This document shows, piece by piece, positions 11,081 through 21,695 of a stretch of 64,000 bases of DNA. The stretch comes from Allomyces macrogynus ATCC 38327. Lineage: Eukaryota; Blastocladiomycota; Blastocladiomycetes; Blastocladiales; Blastocladiaceae. The notes under the pieces were generated by a model, which was not told where the DNA came from, did not search any database, and saw nothing but the letters and a program-made list of their open reading frames with translations. The stretch is from NCBI GenBank assembly GCA_000151295.1, contig GG745352.1:329331-393330 (forward strand), read 5' to 3'. Within the stretch, counting starts at the first letter, position 1. Every line of letters starts with the position of its first letter. The position numbers were made by a program, and so were the translations under genes.

Positions 11081-11590
11081 GTTGTTTGACGGGTTGCGTT
11101 TCTGGGGGGGGCTAGCCTGCTAGCTGCCCCCTTTGACGGCTGCCCGCGCGTTCAAGTTGCTGAGGGCAGTGGGCTGGGTGCGCGGGCAGACAATTTTTGT
11201 ATCAGAGCTGACCCCCATGCTGCGCCCTGGTTCTCCTATTCTTGTTTCTGCATATTGCTCTCCCAGCAATGGTTGTTAGTCGTGCACGGTTTGTAGCAGG
11301 TCAGTCAATAAACATCGTCCTTGCGCCAAGACGCTTGGGTTGGTAGGGTGGAGGAGGTTGAATTGGTTGGCGGGTTGCGTTTCCGGGGCTAGCCTGTTAG
11401 TCGCCCCCTTTGACGGCTGCCCGTGCGTTCAAGTTGCTGAGGGCGGTGGGCCAGGTGCATGGGCAGACAATTTTTGTATCGGAGCTGACCCCCATGCTGC
11501 GCCCTGGTTCTCCTATTCTTGTTTCTGCGTATTGCTCTCCCAGCGACGGTCGTTAGTCGCGCACGGTTTGTAGCAGGTCAGCCAATTCAT
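11056..11590 (+). repeat. Direct tandem duplication of about 280 and 255 bp
   Basis: Copy 1 (about 11056-11335) and copy 2 (about 11336-11590) share long blocks, for example GACGGCTGCCCG, GGGCAGACAATTTTTGTATC and GCACGGTTTGTAGCAGGTCA, with point differences and small indels. Copy 1 overlaps the end of the preceding open frame. This looks like a tandemly duplicated 3' untranslated tail of a retroelement. Confidence 0.85.
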
Positions 11591-13039
11591 GTGTCCTTGC
11601 GCAATGGTGCTCAAACCAGGCTAGGGTTTGGATTAGGTTATCCGCCCTCTCCATGCTGCCCTACCCCACTCCTGTGTCGAGAATAGAGGTGGTCCATCGC
11701 TGATAAAATGGTGGTCGATTTGAACCTAACCTAACATGTGGGTGACCCACTCCTTGTTGCAAACCTGAACCGAACCACTTGCAGTGCGGTCATCCCGCAG
11801 CAACCGCAGGCCGCAAGGACAAGGCCAGAAACGGACGAGCGTCCGCGTCAGTCCAACTTGAGCAGAGCGGAGCGGGGTGCGATGGCTGCAGCAAGTCGGC
11901 ACGCACTGCCGGACTGGCATCGTGTTAAGCTGCGCGGCGAGCACAACCTGCGGGGATGACTAAACAGAACACCATTGACGCTGGCGTGACCGTTGCTGGC
12001 CGACCATTGGCTGTGACAGTCGGTGTCGGACGCGATCCTTGCAGGACACTCCCAGACGCACGACTGGCAGGCAAACCTGCAACGGGGTCACAGTTCGCGC
12101 CCTCTCCCGCGAGTGCGCCCAAAATCGACGTTGAAGCAGGTACATACGCTGGCATTTCATTGATTGGTCCGTGATTTGGGGTGAAGAGACGGCGACTGGT
12201 CTCGACGATGCGATTTGCGGCAGGTGGCCAAGTGCTGAGAGATGTGACCGCGGACGCGGCGGGCAACAGGGAAGAAAGCAGCAGGAGCACGCCAGCAGGT
12301 CACGCTGCCGCGCACGCCCATGGTGTTTGCTGCTTTGCTGCCCGCCGATAGGATCCAGCTTTGGGTGGAATGTCAACAAAGGGGGGAGGGAGCGCGTCTC
12401 GCTTCCGCCTCATGACTGGCGGAGTTCCCACTGTCTGCATACGTCTGGCGCGATGCCGAGGACGATGGCTCTGGACATGATGACCGCTCCGCGATTATTC
12501 GACGTAATAATCGTCCGCAGCTGCTGACGCTGGAAACACTCGCAACCGTGCCGTTCCCTGCTGCTCGCCGGTACTTATAGGCTGCACGACCCCACCGTGC
12601 ACTTGTGGAGGGTCAAGTCTGCTAGCAACTGCTCGTTGTGACGGACCAAAGGCTCATTTCGTCGTCGACAAGGTCGGATCCGCCGTCTGCTGCTGGCCAG
12701 CACGTCACGCTACCACTGCTGAAGGAAGTGCAGCGACTCGGTCATTGGTACGGATTGGGCTGGCAAGCGTGCTGTTGCTAGTTGACGATCGCGAGCCGAG
12801 CTGCGAGACGTGCTTTGGTCGCGCCAAACGCGCCAAAGCCAAGAACGACGCGTCCAGCGCGTTATACTTGGCTCAGCAACCGCGCTACCTCACGGTCCTC
12901 CACTCGCAACCGTTCTTTCCGCTTCACCTGCTCACGTCTGGTCGCGCAGAACCCCCTCTCCTCCAACCAAGAACCCGTTCGAGTTCCTCTCTCGCTGCAG
13001 CGGATTCGTCGCGCGCCCGCCGCCATCATCATCACGACC
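11591..13039. other. Intergenic region upstream of the Tcp11-family gene
   Basis: No coding gene was recognised. Degenerate telomere-like words occur at its left end (TAGGGTTTGGATTAGG near 11621 and CCTAACCTAAC near 11724). The right part (12500-13039) should hold the promoter and 5' leader of the gene starting at 13040. A TATA-like CTTATAGG is at about 12573. Confidence 0.5.
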
Positions 13040-16000
13040 ATGGACTGCCTCGCCAAGCGCCCAGGGTCGCCCACGACCAGCGTCGCGTTCGAAATCGACA
13101 ACGGCCAGCTGCGCCGCGTCGCCAAGCGCCCACGGCACGTCGCGCAGCGGTTTCCAAGACGCACCGACTCGGCGCACTCCGACATCGGCACCGGGTCCGC
13201 GTCCGCGTCGGGTTCCGCGTCCGACGCCGAATCCGACCCTACCGAGCCGTCCATCGACCCGGCCGCGCAAAAGCGCGCCGCCCTGCTGCGCGAACGGCTC
13301 ACCAAGCTCGCGCACCACCACGACCACATTGTCGCTGCGGCCAGTGCCGCCGAGGCCGCGCGCGCCGCCGCGTCGGCTTCCGCGCGCGACGATATGGCCC
13401 GTGCGCTCGATGACGCCGAACGAAACCGCCGCGAGTGGACGATGCGGCGTGCGACGCTTGCCGCGGACGCGGTGCGGCACGCCAAGGAAGTCGCCAAGCG
13501 CGCCAACGCCATGTCAGCCGCGCGCACGCGCCGGTTGCAGCGACTGCTCGACAAGAAGCTGCGCGCGTCGCAGTGGCGCCGGATGCAGTTGCAGGCGCTC
13601 CCGCGCGCGGCCTGGATGTACGCGCCCGAAGGGCCCGATGCGTTGCTGAATGACTTGTACCGCAAGCACCAGGCGGCCGCGCGGCTCCAGCGGTGGTGGC
13701 GCGAAGTCACGGTCACGCCCGTGGTCGCGGACGTGCGCAAGTTGTTTGTTGCGCTGCGGAAGCCAGTGGGAAACACGGCGTCGGCGCCCGCGAGTAATGT
13801 TGCGTCGCCGAGCGCGACGCCTGCCAAGCCGGTCAAGGCCGCGTCGTCGTCGCAGGTTGGCAAGAAGAAGCCCGCGGCCGGATCGGTGGTCGTCCCGTCG
13901 GCGCTACGCGGTGCGCTGGGTCTCGAGCGGCTCGCGGCCATGCCGTTTGCTGAGGCCGCGGCGGTTCTTCAGAAACCGCTGGTCATCAAGATTACGGGCC
14001 GGTTTCTGCAGCGTGTCAAGAAGACGGCGGTTGACCCGCCTGACCTCGGTAAGACGCCGACGCGCGTCTTCTTGAGTGTGTTCATGCTCTTGGCGCACAC
14101 GAATGAAATTGTGGAGGACCCGAATGGGCCGCTGGAGCAGGTACGCTGACGCTTACTCTGTTCGCCGGTCATTCGGAGATTGCACAAGCTTATCATTTTG
14201 CCTGCTTTCTAGGAACTCCTTGGCACCGCACGCACCATGCACGACGCACTGGTGCACCTTGCCAAGCACGCGGCCGCACGCACCGCCAAATCTGCGGCTA
14301 CCGTCTCGCGCGCCTCGCTCTACACTGACCTATCGGCCTTTTTGCAAGCCTGGTTCGCGTACCACACGACGTTCGAGGCGTTCAAGTCGCGCGACACACA
14401 GGGTATCGTGACTAATCTCGTCGCGCACGCGCTCGAACTCGTCCGCCTCCTCGCCAACGTGACAGGCACCTCGGACGTGACCGACGCCGAGTGGCGCCCG
14501 TCGATTCTCGCCCAGGTGCGCGTCATGCAACAGCGGCTGGCGCACGTCGCGGGCGACGCGGGTGTCGCGCAACTTCAGGCATCGCTCGACCGTGAAGGGC
14601 TCGCGCACGTCCTGGAAGATCAGCTGGCGGACGTGCGGTCGGCGTCCCCTGCCGAAGACTCGGTCCTGGCCCCGTCTTCACCGAGCAAGCGCGCCGCGCA
14701 GTTGGTGGTCGTGGACGACGCCGAGGCGCACCGCACGCAGCCGCGCGCCGAGTCGCCCGTGCGCGTACAGCCCATGCCACCGACGCCGCCGGAACACGCG
14801 CGCGGTCCTAGTGAGGACCCGCGGCGCCGGATCCGCGATATTGCCACGAACCACGCACTCGCGCACGAGTTGGTCGTGAACCCCGAGTTCCAGCTGCGTG
14901 CACCGACGGAGACGAACCCGGTCGCGCGCGCCGTCAAGTTGGCCGCGCAGCGCGCGTTCAAGGATCGGATCGAGCACTTGGCGTCCCAGGGCGACTTGTC
15001 GTTTTTGATCGACCTCGTCGGCGAAGTGCGAGGGGCCCTTGTGGGCATGGCACAGGACGCGCCGGCCCTGCGCGCGGCGATCGAGGGCGCGCTCGACCCG
15101 GACCTCCTCCAGCAACAATGGGCGCACACGCGCGAGATTGACGTGCAGGCATTGCTCGGCACGATCGTGCGGCTCATGCTCCAGATTGCGGCCCCCGCGC
15201 GCGACGCGGAGATTCAAGCCTTGGCCACGAAACCGGTGCTTGGGGACGTGATTGTGGAGATCCACGACTTGCTCGAGAAAATGCAGCTCGATATGGCCAA
15301 CTTCCACCTGCACCAGCTGCGCCCGGTCCTGCAGGCACAGGCCGTCGAATACGAGGCCAAGAAGTTTGCCGAACGGCTGGCTCTCGTCGAGGACCCGACC
15401 GCTGCGCTCGCGCGGACCGACGCGTGGCTCGGCACCGCTGCGCGCGACCAGCTCGCCACGTGCCACGCGCGCAACCCCGAGGGACTCCCGCTGACCGACG
15501 CGACGCGGCCCAAGTTCGAGGAAGTTTACCACGATGCCCTCGTCGCGCTTCTCATGTCCCCAAGCCCCATTGACCTGGACTCGATGCCCGAGACGCTCGC
15601 GCTCGATGCGCAGCGATTGCGCGACGCCCAAGCCGCCCTGCAGGCCCTCGCGACCGCGGCCGCACTGTGCATGGTCGCGCGCAATGCCGTCCCGTGGTTC
15701 CGTCACGCCACCGTCACGCTGGACATGCGCGCAGCTCCAGTTGCGGGAACCCGCAACGCGCGCCCGACGACCGCGCCGCGTGCCGTGCCCGCGGCCCAGG
15801 CCTTGGCCGCGCGGCTGCTCACGGTTCTCGGGATCGACCCGGACCGCGGGACCCCGCTCGCCGAGACCACTCCGGCGACTGCGCAACACCTCGTGGACGC
15901 CGTGGTCGACGCTGTCGCACAGGCCGGAACTCTGCCCGGTGACCAGCGCGCCCTCCTGGCGTCGCTCGTCGCGAAAACCGCCGCGCCCGCGCGGAACGAC

Positions 16001-16246
16001 GCGGTCTCGTCGATGGTGGCGCGCCGGGTCGCTGCGAGTGTCCGGCACCGGCTGGCCCTGGACGCGGCCGCGGCCGATGGCCGGGCGCGGATGCGCCGTG
16101 ATTCGTTGGTCGCGAACGGGTTGGATGTGGTGGAGGCGCCCCTGAATGCGGTCGCCCGCCGGTTGGCTGCGGTCGCGCGGCATAATAAGCAGGTGTATGC
16201 CGCGTGGTACGATGCGATTTTGGCACGGGTGTTGGCGGACGCGTGA
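13040..16246 (+). CDS. T-complex protein 11 (Tcp11/Sok1) family protein
   Basis: Two exons, 13040-14140 and 14213-16246, phase 0, give 1044 aa. The start ATG (MDCLAKRPG) follows an in-frame leader. The N-terminal third is Ala/Arg/Ser-rich with predicted long basic helices (residues about 80-200) and a KHQAAARLQRWWRE segment. The Tcp11 domain covers roughly residues 574-1030 and opens with the family hallmark IRDIATNHALAHELVVNP. It continues with HDLLEKMQLDMANFH and HLHQLRPVL. Family members include yeast Sok1, a suppressor of PKA loss, and mammalian sperm TCP11. Molecular activity is not well defined, so a signalling role is only inferred. The low-complexity linker at about 510-570 is proline-rich. 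The gene is convergent with the sorting nexin gene. Confidence 0.88.
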
Positions 16247-17031
16247 GTGAGTCGGGGGTGGGTGGAGAGGGACAAGGACGAGGACGAAGGAGGGAGGGAA
16301 CGGCGTGAATGAGGAAAGCTGGGCATTGGGGCCTGGTTTGTGCTTGCGTTCTGGACGGGAGGGAGGGAGGCCGACACGCTGGGCGTTGTCGATGCGACCG
16401 TTCTTTTCGTTTCTTTTCGTTTCGTTGCTCGTCGTAGTGGAGGAGGATCTTGGATGGGATGGGAAGCCGTTCGTGCTTGATTTCTCGGCCGTCGAGTCGT
16501 GCGCTTTGTAAATACGGAAACTCAACAGAGGCCGCTAGTCTGTCTTTTCTTTTGGTTCGTGCGCTTTCCGCGATTGTCAACGAAAGAACAGCTGACGATG
16601 AGGAAGGAGTGTTTTCGTCCGCGGTCTTCTCGACCACGTCCCCTCTGCGCGGGCGACGGCAGCACGCAAGAACAGGCAAACATCCTGATCCAAGAAACAC
16701 AAGGAGGAGGGGGCAAACGGAGATATACAACGCCCAGAATCACAACAGGAAACCAACCGACCAACGACAAGCCAGCCGACCAGCGTGTCGCCGCAGCAGG
16801 GAACGGCGAGATATAGAACGAACGAACAGACGAAATGAACAAACGGGGTACCAAGCGACCCGACGGAAATAGACGACCACGACGAAACGGACCGGAGCAG
16901 AGCGGAGTGAGCAGGCCGCATGCGCGCACCGGCACGCAATACACACACAGCGAGGAAATAACGACAAGAAGACGGCGGCGACAAAGACGACGACGACGAA
17001 GAGCAGCAACGATTAGGGACAAATCGATCGA
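16247..17031. other. Convergent 3' intergenic region
   Basis: This lies between the stops of the Tcp11-family gene (+) and the sorting nexin gene (-). No conserved coding sequence was recognised on either strand. The minus strand is pyrimidine- and Val/Phe-codon-rich, giving chance open frames. It should contain both polyadenylation regions. Confidence 0.55.
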
Positions 17032-17649
17032 TCAGTACCCGTAGGCATCGCGCGAAAAGTTTGGGTCCTGCACAAACGGCACGAGGATCTTGCTGCCGGT
17101 CTGGATCAATGGGTGGCCTGTGACGCTACATCGAGGGAAAAGAAAACGTGAGCGACCAAACGATTGTTGGGCATGCTGACGCGTTCGATCCTCCACGATT
17201 CGACGAGATAAGTTGGCCCCATCTCTCGGGAAAAAAACAATGTACATTTGCAAGAACCGCTCAAGCCCGAGCCGGCGGTCCTCAATGACCTCGTCGGAGA
17301 ACCGGTTCGTAAAGACCTTCCCGGGCAGCGGCGGGATATTGACGTGCGGGCACTCGCGCTCGAGCACGTACTTGAACCACTCGAAATCCGAGTACCGGCG
17401 GCGCACGACCGAGGCAGCGTGCTTGAAGGTGGGCAGGTTCGTGCGGCACACAATCTCGTAGTCGGTGTACATTTTGCGGCCAATACCCTGCGTCTGCGGG
17501 TTGCGCACTTCCACCTCCAAGAAGTTTTCGGGCAGCGCGTAGAGATCGTCCTCGGGGCGGACCGTGCGCGGCGGCGGGTCGAGCGTCGGCTGCACGTCCG
17601 GCATGAAGGACCGGTGCGTGACGGTCGGCACATTGTCGAAAAAGCTCAT
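17032..17649 (-). CDS. SNX3: Sorting nexin 3 (Snx3/Grd19), PX-domain protein
   Basis: Two exons, 17649-17246 and 17125-17032, with a 120-bp phase-2 intron, encode 165 aa, the usual length of Snx3/Grd19. The PX domain occupies about residues 40-160. It shows [10 protein letters not shown] (PI3P-contacting Arg), PPLPGK (the proline-rich loop) and [10 protein letters not shown], and the splice restores [10 protein letters not shown]. Without splicing the frame stays open but carries an insertion absent from the family, so the intron is well supported. The family binds PI3P on early endosomes and works with retromer to recycle cargo. It shares a putative divergent promoter with RRP42. Confidence 0.95.
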   Translation of the reverse strand: MSFFDNVPTVTHRSFMPDVQPTLDPPPRTVRPEDDLYALPENFLEVEVRNPQTQGIGRKMYTDYEIVCRTNLPTFKHAASVVRRRYSDFEWFKYVLERECPHVNIPPLPGKVFTNRFSDEVIEDRRLGLERFLQMYIVFFPRDGANLSRRIVEDRTRQHAQQSFGRSRFLFPRCSVTGHPLIQTGSKILVPFVQDPNFSRDAYGY

Positions 17650-18228
17650 GCTGGCAGGTATTCACGGCGCGCGAGGTAGGGCGCGTTGGTTCAGGGGCGC
17701 TGGTGGGGTGGGGACTTTAACGGCGCGAGCACTTTCTTGGGTGAGCTGGCGCGCTTGCAGCAGTTGGTCGGGCGGGCCTGGCGCTCACGATTGCGTGTAG
17801 TGCGTGTCGTCGCGGTGCTGGGTGTTGGTGCGGCCGATGTCGTGGCGGTGCCGTCGGGGTTGCTGCTGACGATGTGAGCAGGAGGCTCGAGAAAGGACCC
17901 AACCAAGCGCACCAATGCACGGCTGAAGAATCGCAGACAAGCGTCAGCACGCGCTTCTTTTTGCTTTCTCGAATTTGAATTCAGCGACCGAGACGCGCCT
18001 GGAGGCACGTCCCGTGCCTGCGCCTGACAAAGACGCACAAACCACCTTGACGCGTTTGCACCGCCATGACCTCCGTGAGCAGCCGCACCCCGTATCTCGA
18101 CACCAACCCACTGCTGCCGCTCACGACTTGCCGCAATTGTCCCTTGGGGCCACGCCCTACCATTTACTACCCGACGATCCGGCCCACTCGCGACCCAACC
18201 GGCCAAACCACCTCACCAAGCCCATTCA
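17650..18228. promoter_or_regulatory. Putative bidirectional promoter, SNX3 and RRP42
   Basis: The 579 bases between two divergent start codons must carry both promoters and leaders. No clear TATA box was identified, and no other gene was recognised inside. Confidence 0.5.
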
Positions 18229-19137
18229 ATGGTCAACCCGCTCATCTCGCCCGCCGAGGCACAATACATCACCTCCGGCGTACTCGCCGACGTGCGCGCC
18301 GACGGCCGCAAGCGCACGCAATTCCGCGACCTCGTCCTCGAAACGGGTGTCCTCGCCAACGCGTCGGGTTCGTGCCGGCTACAGCTCGACGGCACCGACA
18401 TTCTCGTCGGCGTCAAGGTGGACGTGGACCAAGTCGACCAGGACGCACTCAACTGCGGGCGATTCGAGTGCTCGGTCGACTGCGCCCCGACCGCCGCTGT
18501 CTCGCTCGGCGACACGCGATCGCTCGACGACGTCAACACTGAGTGGACGCAATTGCTCACGCGGCGGTTCACGCGCAACGCCCTTGCCGGGATCGACCTC
18601 ACGCAACTGTGCATTATCCCGGAATCGACGTGCTGGGTTGTCTACATTGATGCGGTCGTGCTCGCCGTCGCGGGGAATGTCGCTGACGCGCTGTTCCTTG
18701 CCGTCAAGGCCGCGCTCGCGACCACGACGGTACCAGCCACCACGCTCGTCGACCTCGCCGACGGCGAGCAAGATTTTGAGGTCGTCGACGACCCGGCCGC
18801 CGCGAAACCGATTGCCGGGATTGCTGACCTGCCGCTGTGCGTGACCATCAACAAGATTGGAACGCGGCATATTCTCGACGCGACGTTGCTCGAGGAGCAA
18901 GTCGCCTCGGCAAGGATATTTGTCTTTGCCAACCCGGACGCGTCCGTCGCACACGTTCAAAAATCCGGGTCGGGTGGGATCGAGCCGTCGTTGCTGCGCG
19001 AAATGACGCGGACCGGCGCAAATATGGCCTCGTTGCTGCACCACCGATTGGCAGAAACGCTCAAGCTCGAGGCCGAGCAGGCCGACTTGGCCAAGAAGAC
19101 GGGCACGCAGGTCAAGAAGTGGGGGTTTTTTGCGTGA
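18229..19137 (+). CDS. RRP42: Exosome complex component Rrp42 (RNase PH fold)
   Basis: A single exon of 302 aa starts at an ATG (MVNPLISPAE). The RNase PH-like fold is recognisable from DVRADGRKRTQFRD near the N-terminus, GTDILVGVKVD (about 62), FTRNALAGIDLTQLCI and CWVVYIDAVVLA (about 140), and the C-terminal second lobe LPLCVTINKIG. Rrp42 (EXOSC7) is one of six non-catalytic ring subunits of the RNA exosome in nucleus and cytoplasm. The length is close to that of the human protein. The gene lacks introns, unlike most of its neighbours. The last residues (KKTGTQVKKWGFFA) are lysine-rich. Confidence 0.95.
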   Translation: MVNPLISPAEAQYITSGVLADVRADGRKRTQFRDLVLETGVLANASGSCRLQLDGTDILVGVKVDVDQVDQDALNCGRFECSVDCAPTAAVSLGDTRSLDDVNTEWTQLLTRRFTRNALAGIDLTQLCIIPESTCWVVYIDAVVLAVAGNVADALFLAVKAALATTTVPATTLVDLADGEQDFEVVDDPAAAKPIAGIADLPLCVTINKIGTRHILDATLLEEQVASARIFVFANPDASVAHVQKSGSGGIEPSLLREMTRTGANMASLLHHRLAETLKLEAEQADLAKKTGTQVKKWGFFA

Positions 19138-19240
19138 GTCGAAACCATTTTTCTTGCCCAGCTTGGTTAGAAACGATACTCGCGCGTGATCTTAGAGTGA
19201 AAAGGCGGGACAACGACAAATCATCTCTCTTCAACTGCCC

Positions 19241-19268
19241 GAAACCAAACCAAACCAAACCAAACCAA
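19241..19268. repeat. Short (CCAAA)n pentamer tract
   Basis: About five CCAAA/ACCAA pentamers lie in the 3' intergenic space between RRP42 and the epsin gene. Confidence 0.85.
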
Positions 19269-19365
19269 TCAACAAGTCCCGCAACTCCAGTCCAAGCCAC
19301 TCCCCTCCCTCCCTCCCTCGATCGCGACTCAAGTCGTCCCCGCTCCCGCCGCCGGTACCCCCGGC

Positions 19366-21695
19366 TCACATGAAAAATCCGCCGTTCCCTTGCGGCCGCG
19401 CACCCTGCTGCTGCTGTTGCTGCTGCGTTTGGCCCATCATCATCGCGTTCCCACCGACCTTCGGCGGCATCGCGCCCATGACGGCTCCGCCCATCGGCGC
19501 GCCCGGGAACGCGGCAAACTGCCCCTGCTGCTGCTGCTGCTGCCCACCGAAAGTGCCAAACTGCTGCTGCGACGGCTGTTGCGGCTGCGTACCGAACGCG
19601 CCAAACTGCTGCTGTTGCTGGCCACTAAATGCACCGAATTGCTGCTGCTGGCCACCGAATGCGCCAAACTGCTGCTGCTGCGGTTGCGCTTGCTGCTGCC
19701 CGGCGAACCCGCCCTGCATCCCGAACCCGCCCATGCTCATGCCCATGCCCATGCCCATGGCCGGACGCACCGGCTGCTGCATCCCCATCCCCATCCCCAT
19801 CCCCATCCCCATCCCCATCCCCATCCCCATCCCCATCCCCATCGCTGCTGCCTTTGCGACTGCTGCACTGGCGCCTTCATCGAATTCATCGACGCCCCGC
19901 GGGCCCTCCTGTTTGGCGCGAACTGCAACATCGATCAAAATTCCGAGGGGATTGCCTCCAGTGCGTTCGCCGAATGGGGNNNNNNNNNNNNNNNNNNNNN
20001 NNNNNNNNNNNNNNNNNNNNNNNNNNNNNNNNNNNNNNNNNNNNNNNNNNNNNNNNNNNNNNNNNNNNNNNNNNNNNNNNNNNNNNNNNNNNNNNNNNNN
20101 NNNNNNNNNNNNNNNNNNNNNNNNNNNNNNNNNNNNNNNNNNNNNNNNNNNNNNNNNNNNNNNNNNNNNNNNNNNNNNNNNNNNNNNNNNNNNNNNNNNN
20201 NNNNNNNNNNNNNNNNNNNNNNNNNNNNNNNNNNNNNNNNNNNNNNNNNNNNNNNNNNNNNNNNNNNNNNNNNNNNNNNNNNNNNNNNNNNNNNNNNNNN
20301 NNNNNNNNNNNNNNNNNNNNNNNNNNNNNNNNNNNNNNNNNNNNNNNNNNNNNCCGACCTCATCGTACTCATCTATCACTATATCCTAGCATATTATAGT
20401 CACACGTCACTCATATGTAAGCACAATCATAGCACTCTCATCACATCGATATGTTTATAGTTTGATAATGATTCTTTTCAACAAAACGTATAGCCGCATC
20501 CTACTCTTTCTTTTCTTTTGATCACGAGGATAGCCTATTCAAAACTTGCCTCAGGAACTGTGCTTCGGTAGCTGCAGTTGTCCCCCCAACTTTTGGCACT
20601 CGCTCGGTGGAACCGGTCGCCACAAACTTCGAATTATTTTCGGCTTTGACTAAGGCGATCGTCTTCGATCAGGGATTCGTTGTTGAGCAGGTCGAGGATT
20701 TGTTGTGCGCGGTGGCGGACTAGTGACAGGTAGAGTGAGTGAGTGCGGGGCACGGCCGGGGGGGCGGGAGGGATGGTGGGTGGGGGAACAGTACCGTTGA
20801 TCCCTTGGTCCTTGCCCTTTTCGTCAATGTAGGTGAAGTTGAGACAGGTCTTGAGCTCGTACGTGTGCGACCGCACGTACTCGATGACGCGGTCCGACCC
20901 GTTTTTGATCAGGTACTCGATGAGCGTCAGGGCCTGGACGCCAAAATGAAACGACGCATCAGATTCGAGAGCGGGTCGCACGGGCAATTGCGATGTAAAC
21001 GACGACGCACCTTGTAGACGTTGCGCCACGTGTGTCCCCCCTCGGCTGTGAACCGCTTGAAAATGGCCGGCATGATCTCATTGAACCCTTGGCTTTTGCG
21101 CGCGATGCGACTCGAGGTCAGCGGCGATCGAGGAACACCGGTACACGTGTCGACGTCGACGGGAATGGATCGAGACGTACTAGTCGTAGGTGCCCTTGCT
21201 ACACGCAAGAAACCGAGGAAATGGACAACGTATCGTGAACGGTCAGATTTCCGACTCGACGAACGTGCTTGAGCGTTTGGGAAAGGAAACGTACGCAATC
21301 TCTTGCATAAGACTCGAGCTGGCCCCCCATGCCTCGGCATTGGTGGCCTCCTTCACTTTTTGCTCCATCTCGGTCAGCTCTACAGCCGCAGCCACGGGCC
21401 GGTCAGACTTGATCGGTCGGGTATGCGGGAGCTGACCGGGTCGACCGCCAAGAAAGTCACGCACGCATCACCGTCGCCTTCCTACAGAGCCGATCCGTAT
21501 ATCAGAAAAGTCAGCGTCGTTATCGTCGCGCTGTCCGCGGGTCCCCACGCTGCTCGACCGAGCGCGGTCGAGGTCCTCGAACCGCCAGAGCCGAGCTCGA
21601 GACGCATATCCACGCTGTCTTTCAAAATGACGGTTTACGGACACTTTGTTGAAGGCCGACTTGATGTCGTGCACGTCAAAGTTGCCAAAGTTCAT
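19366..21695 (-). CDS. Epsin-like ENTH-domain clathrin adaptor (Ent3/epsinR type), interrupted by the assembly gap
   Basis: Exons read on the minus strand: from ATG 21695 (MNFGNFDVHDIKSAFNK); a second exon ending 21295; 21110-21011; 20933-20796/20795; 20719 onwards; the C-terminus resumes after the Ns and stops at 19366. The ENTH domain is clear: LTEMEQKVKEATNAEAWGAS, MQEIARIARK, FNEIMPAIFKRF, TWRNVYKALTLIEYLIKNGS and DEKGKDQGINVRHRAQQILD. TEMEQKV...DQGIN favours the Ent3/epsinR branch, which works with AP-1/GGA between Golgi and endosomes. The tail is low complexity: a (Gly-Met)n run then repeated QQQFGAFG, whose FG-A-F units may bind adaptor ears. The exon 1-2 junction is unresolved. Just after SLIEDDRL (about 20640-20655) the frame must shift to reach AENNSKFVATGS, a probable sequence error. 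Confidence 0.85.
19690..19850 (-). repeat. Coding microsatellites in the epsin tail (Met-Gly and Gln-rich)
   Basis: A CCCCAT hexamer array at about 19782-19841 encodes alternating Met-Gly on the minus strand. A second cluster (19380-19700) of CTG/TTG-type triplets encodes glutamine runs between FGAF/FGTF words. Both are in frame. Confidence 0.9.
19980..20353. other. Assembly gap (374 Ns)
   Basis: The run of N lies inside the epsin gene, between the end of the ENTH domain and the Gln-rich tail. Its true length is unknown. Confidence 0.99.
20354..20580. other. AT-rich segment beside the gap
   Basis: This stretch is markedly AT-rich (for example CATATTATAG, TATGTTTATAGTTTGATAA) in an otherwise GC-rich window. 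It carries no coding sense for the epsin that should continue here. It may be an intron, a poor-quality contig end or a misjoined sequence. Confidence 0.6.

Noticed and set aside
11925..12290. Minus-strand frame beginning with a signal-peptide-like MLLLLSSLLPAASA
   Set aside because: The first codon is GTG, not ATG, and no continuation or family was found.
12700..13039. N-terminal extension of the Tcp11-family protein (open frame from 12782)
   Set aside because: The upstream part begins at a non-ATG codon and has leader-like composition. The first convincing ATG is 13040.
14678..16525. 615-codon open frame antisense to the Tcp11-family gene
   Set aside because: It arises from high GC at third positions on the sense strand, has Arg/Gly/His-rich chance composition, and overlaps a well-conserved domain on the other strand.
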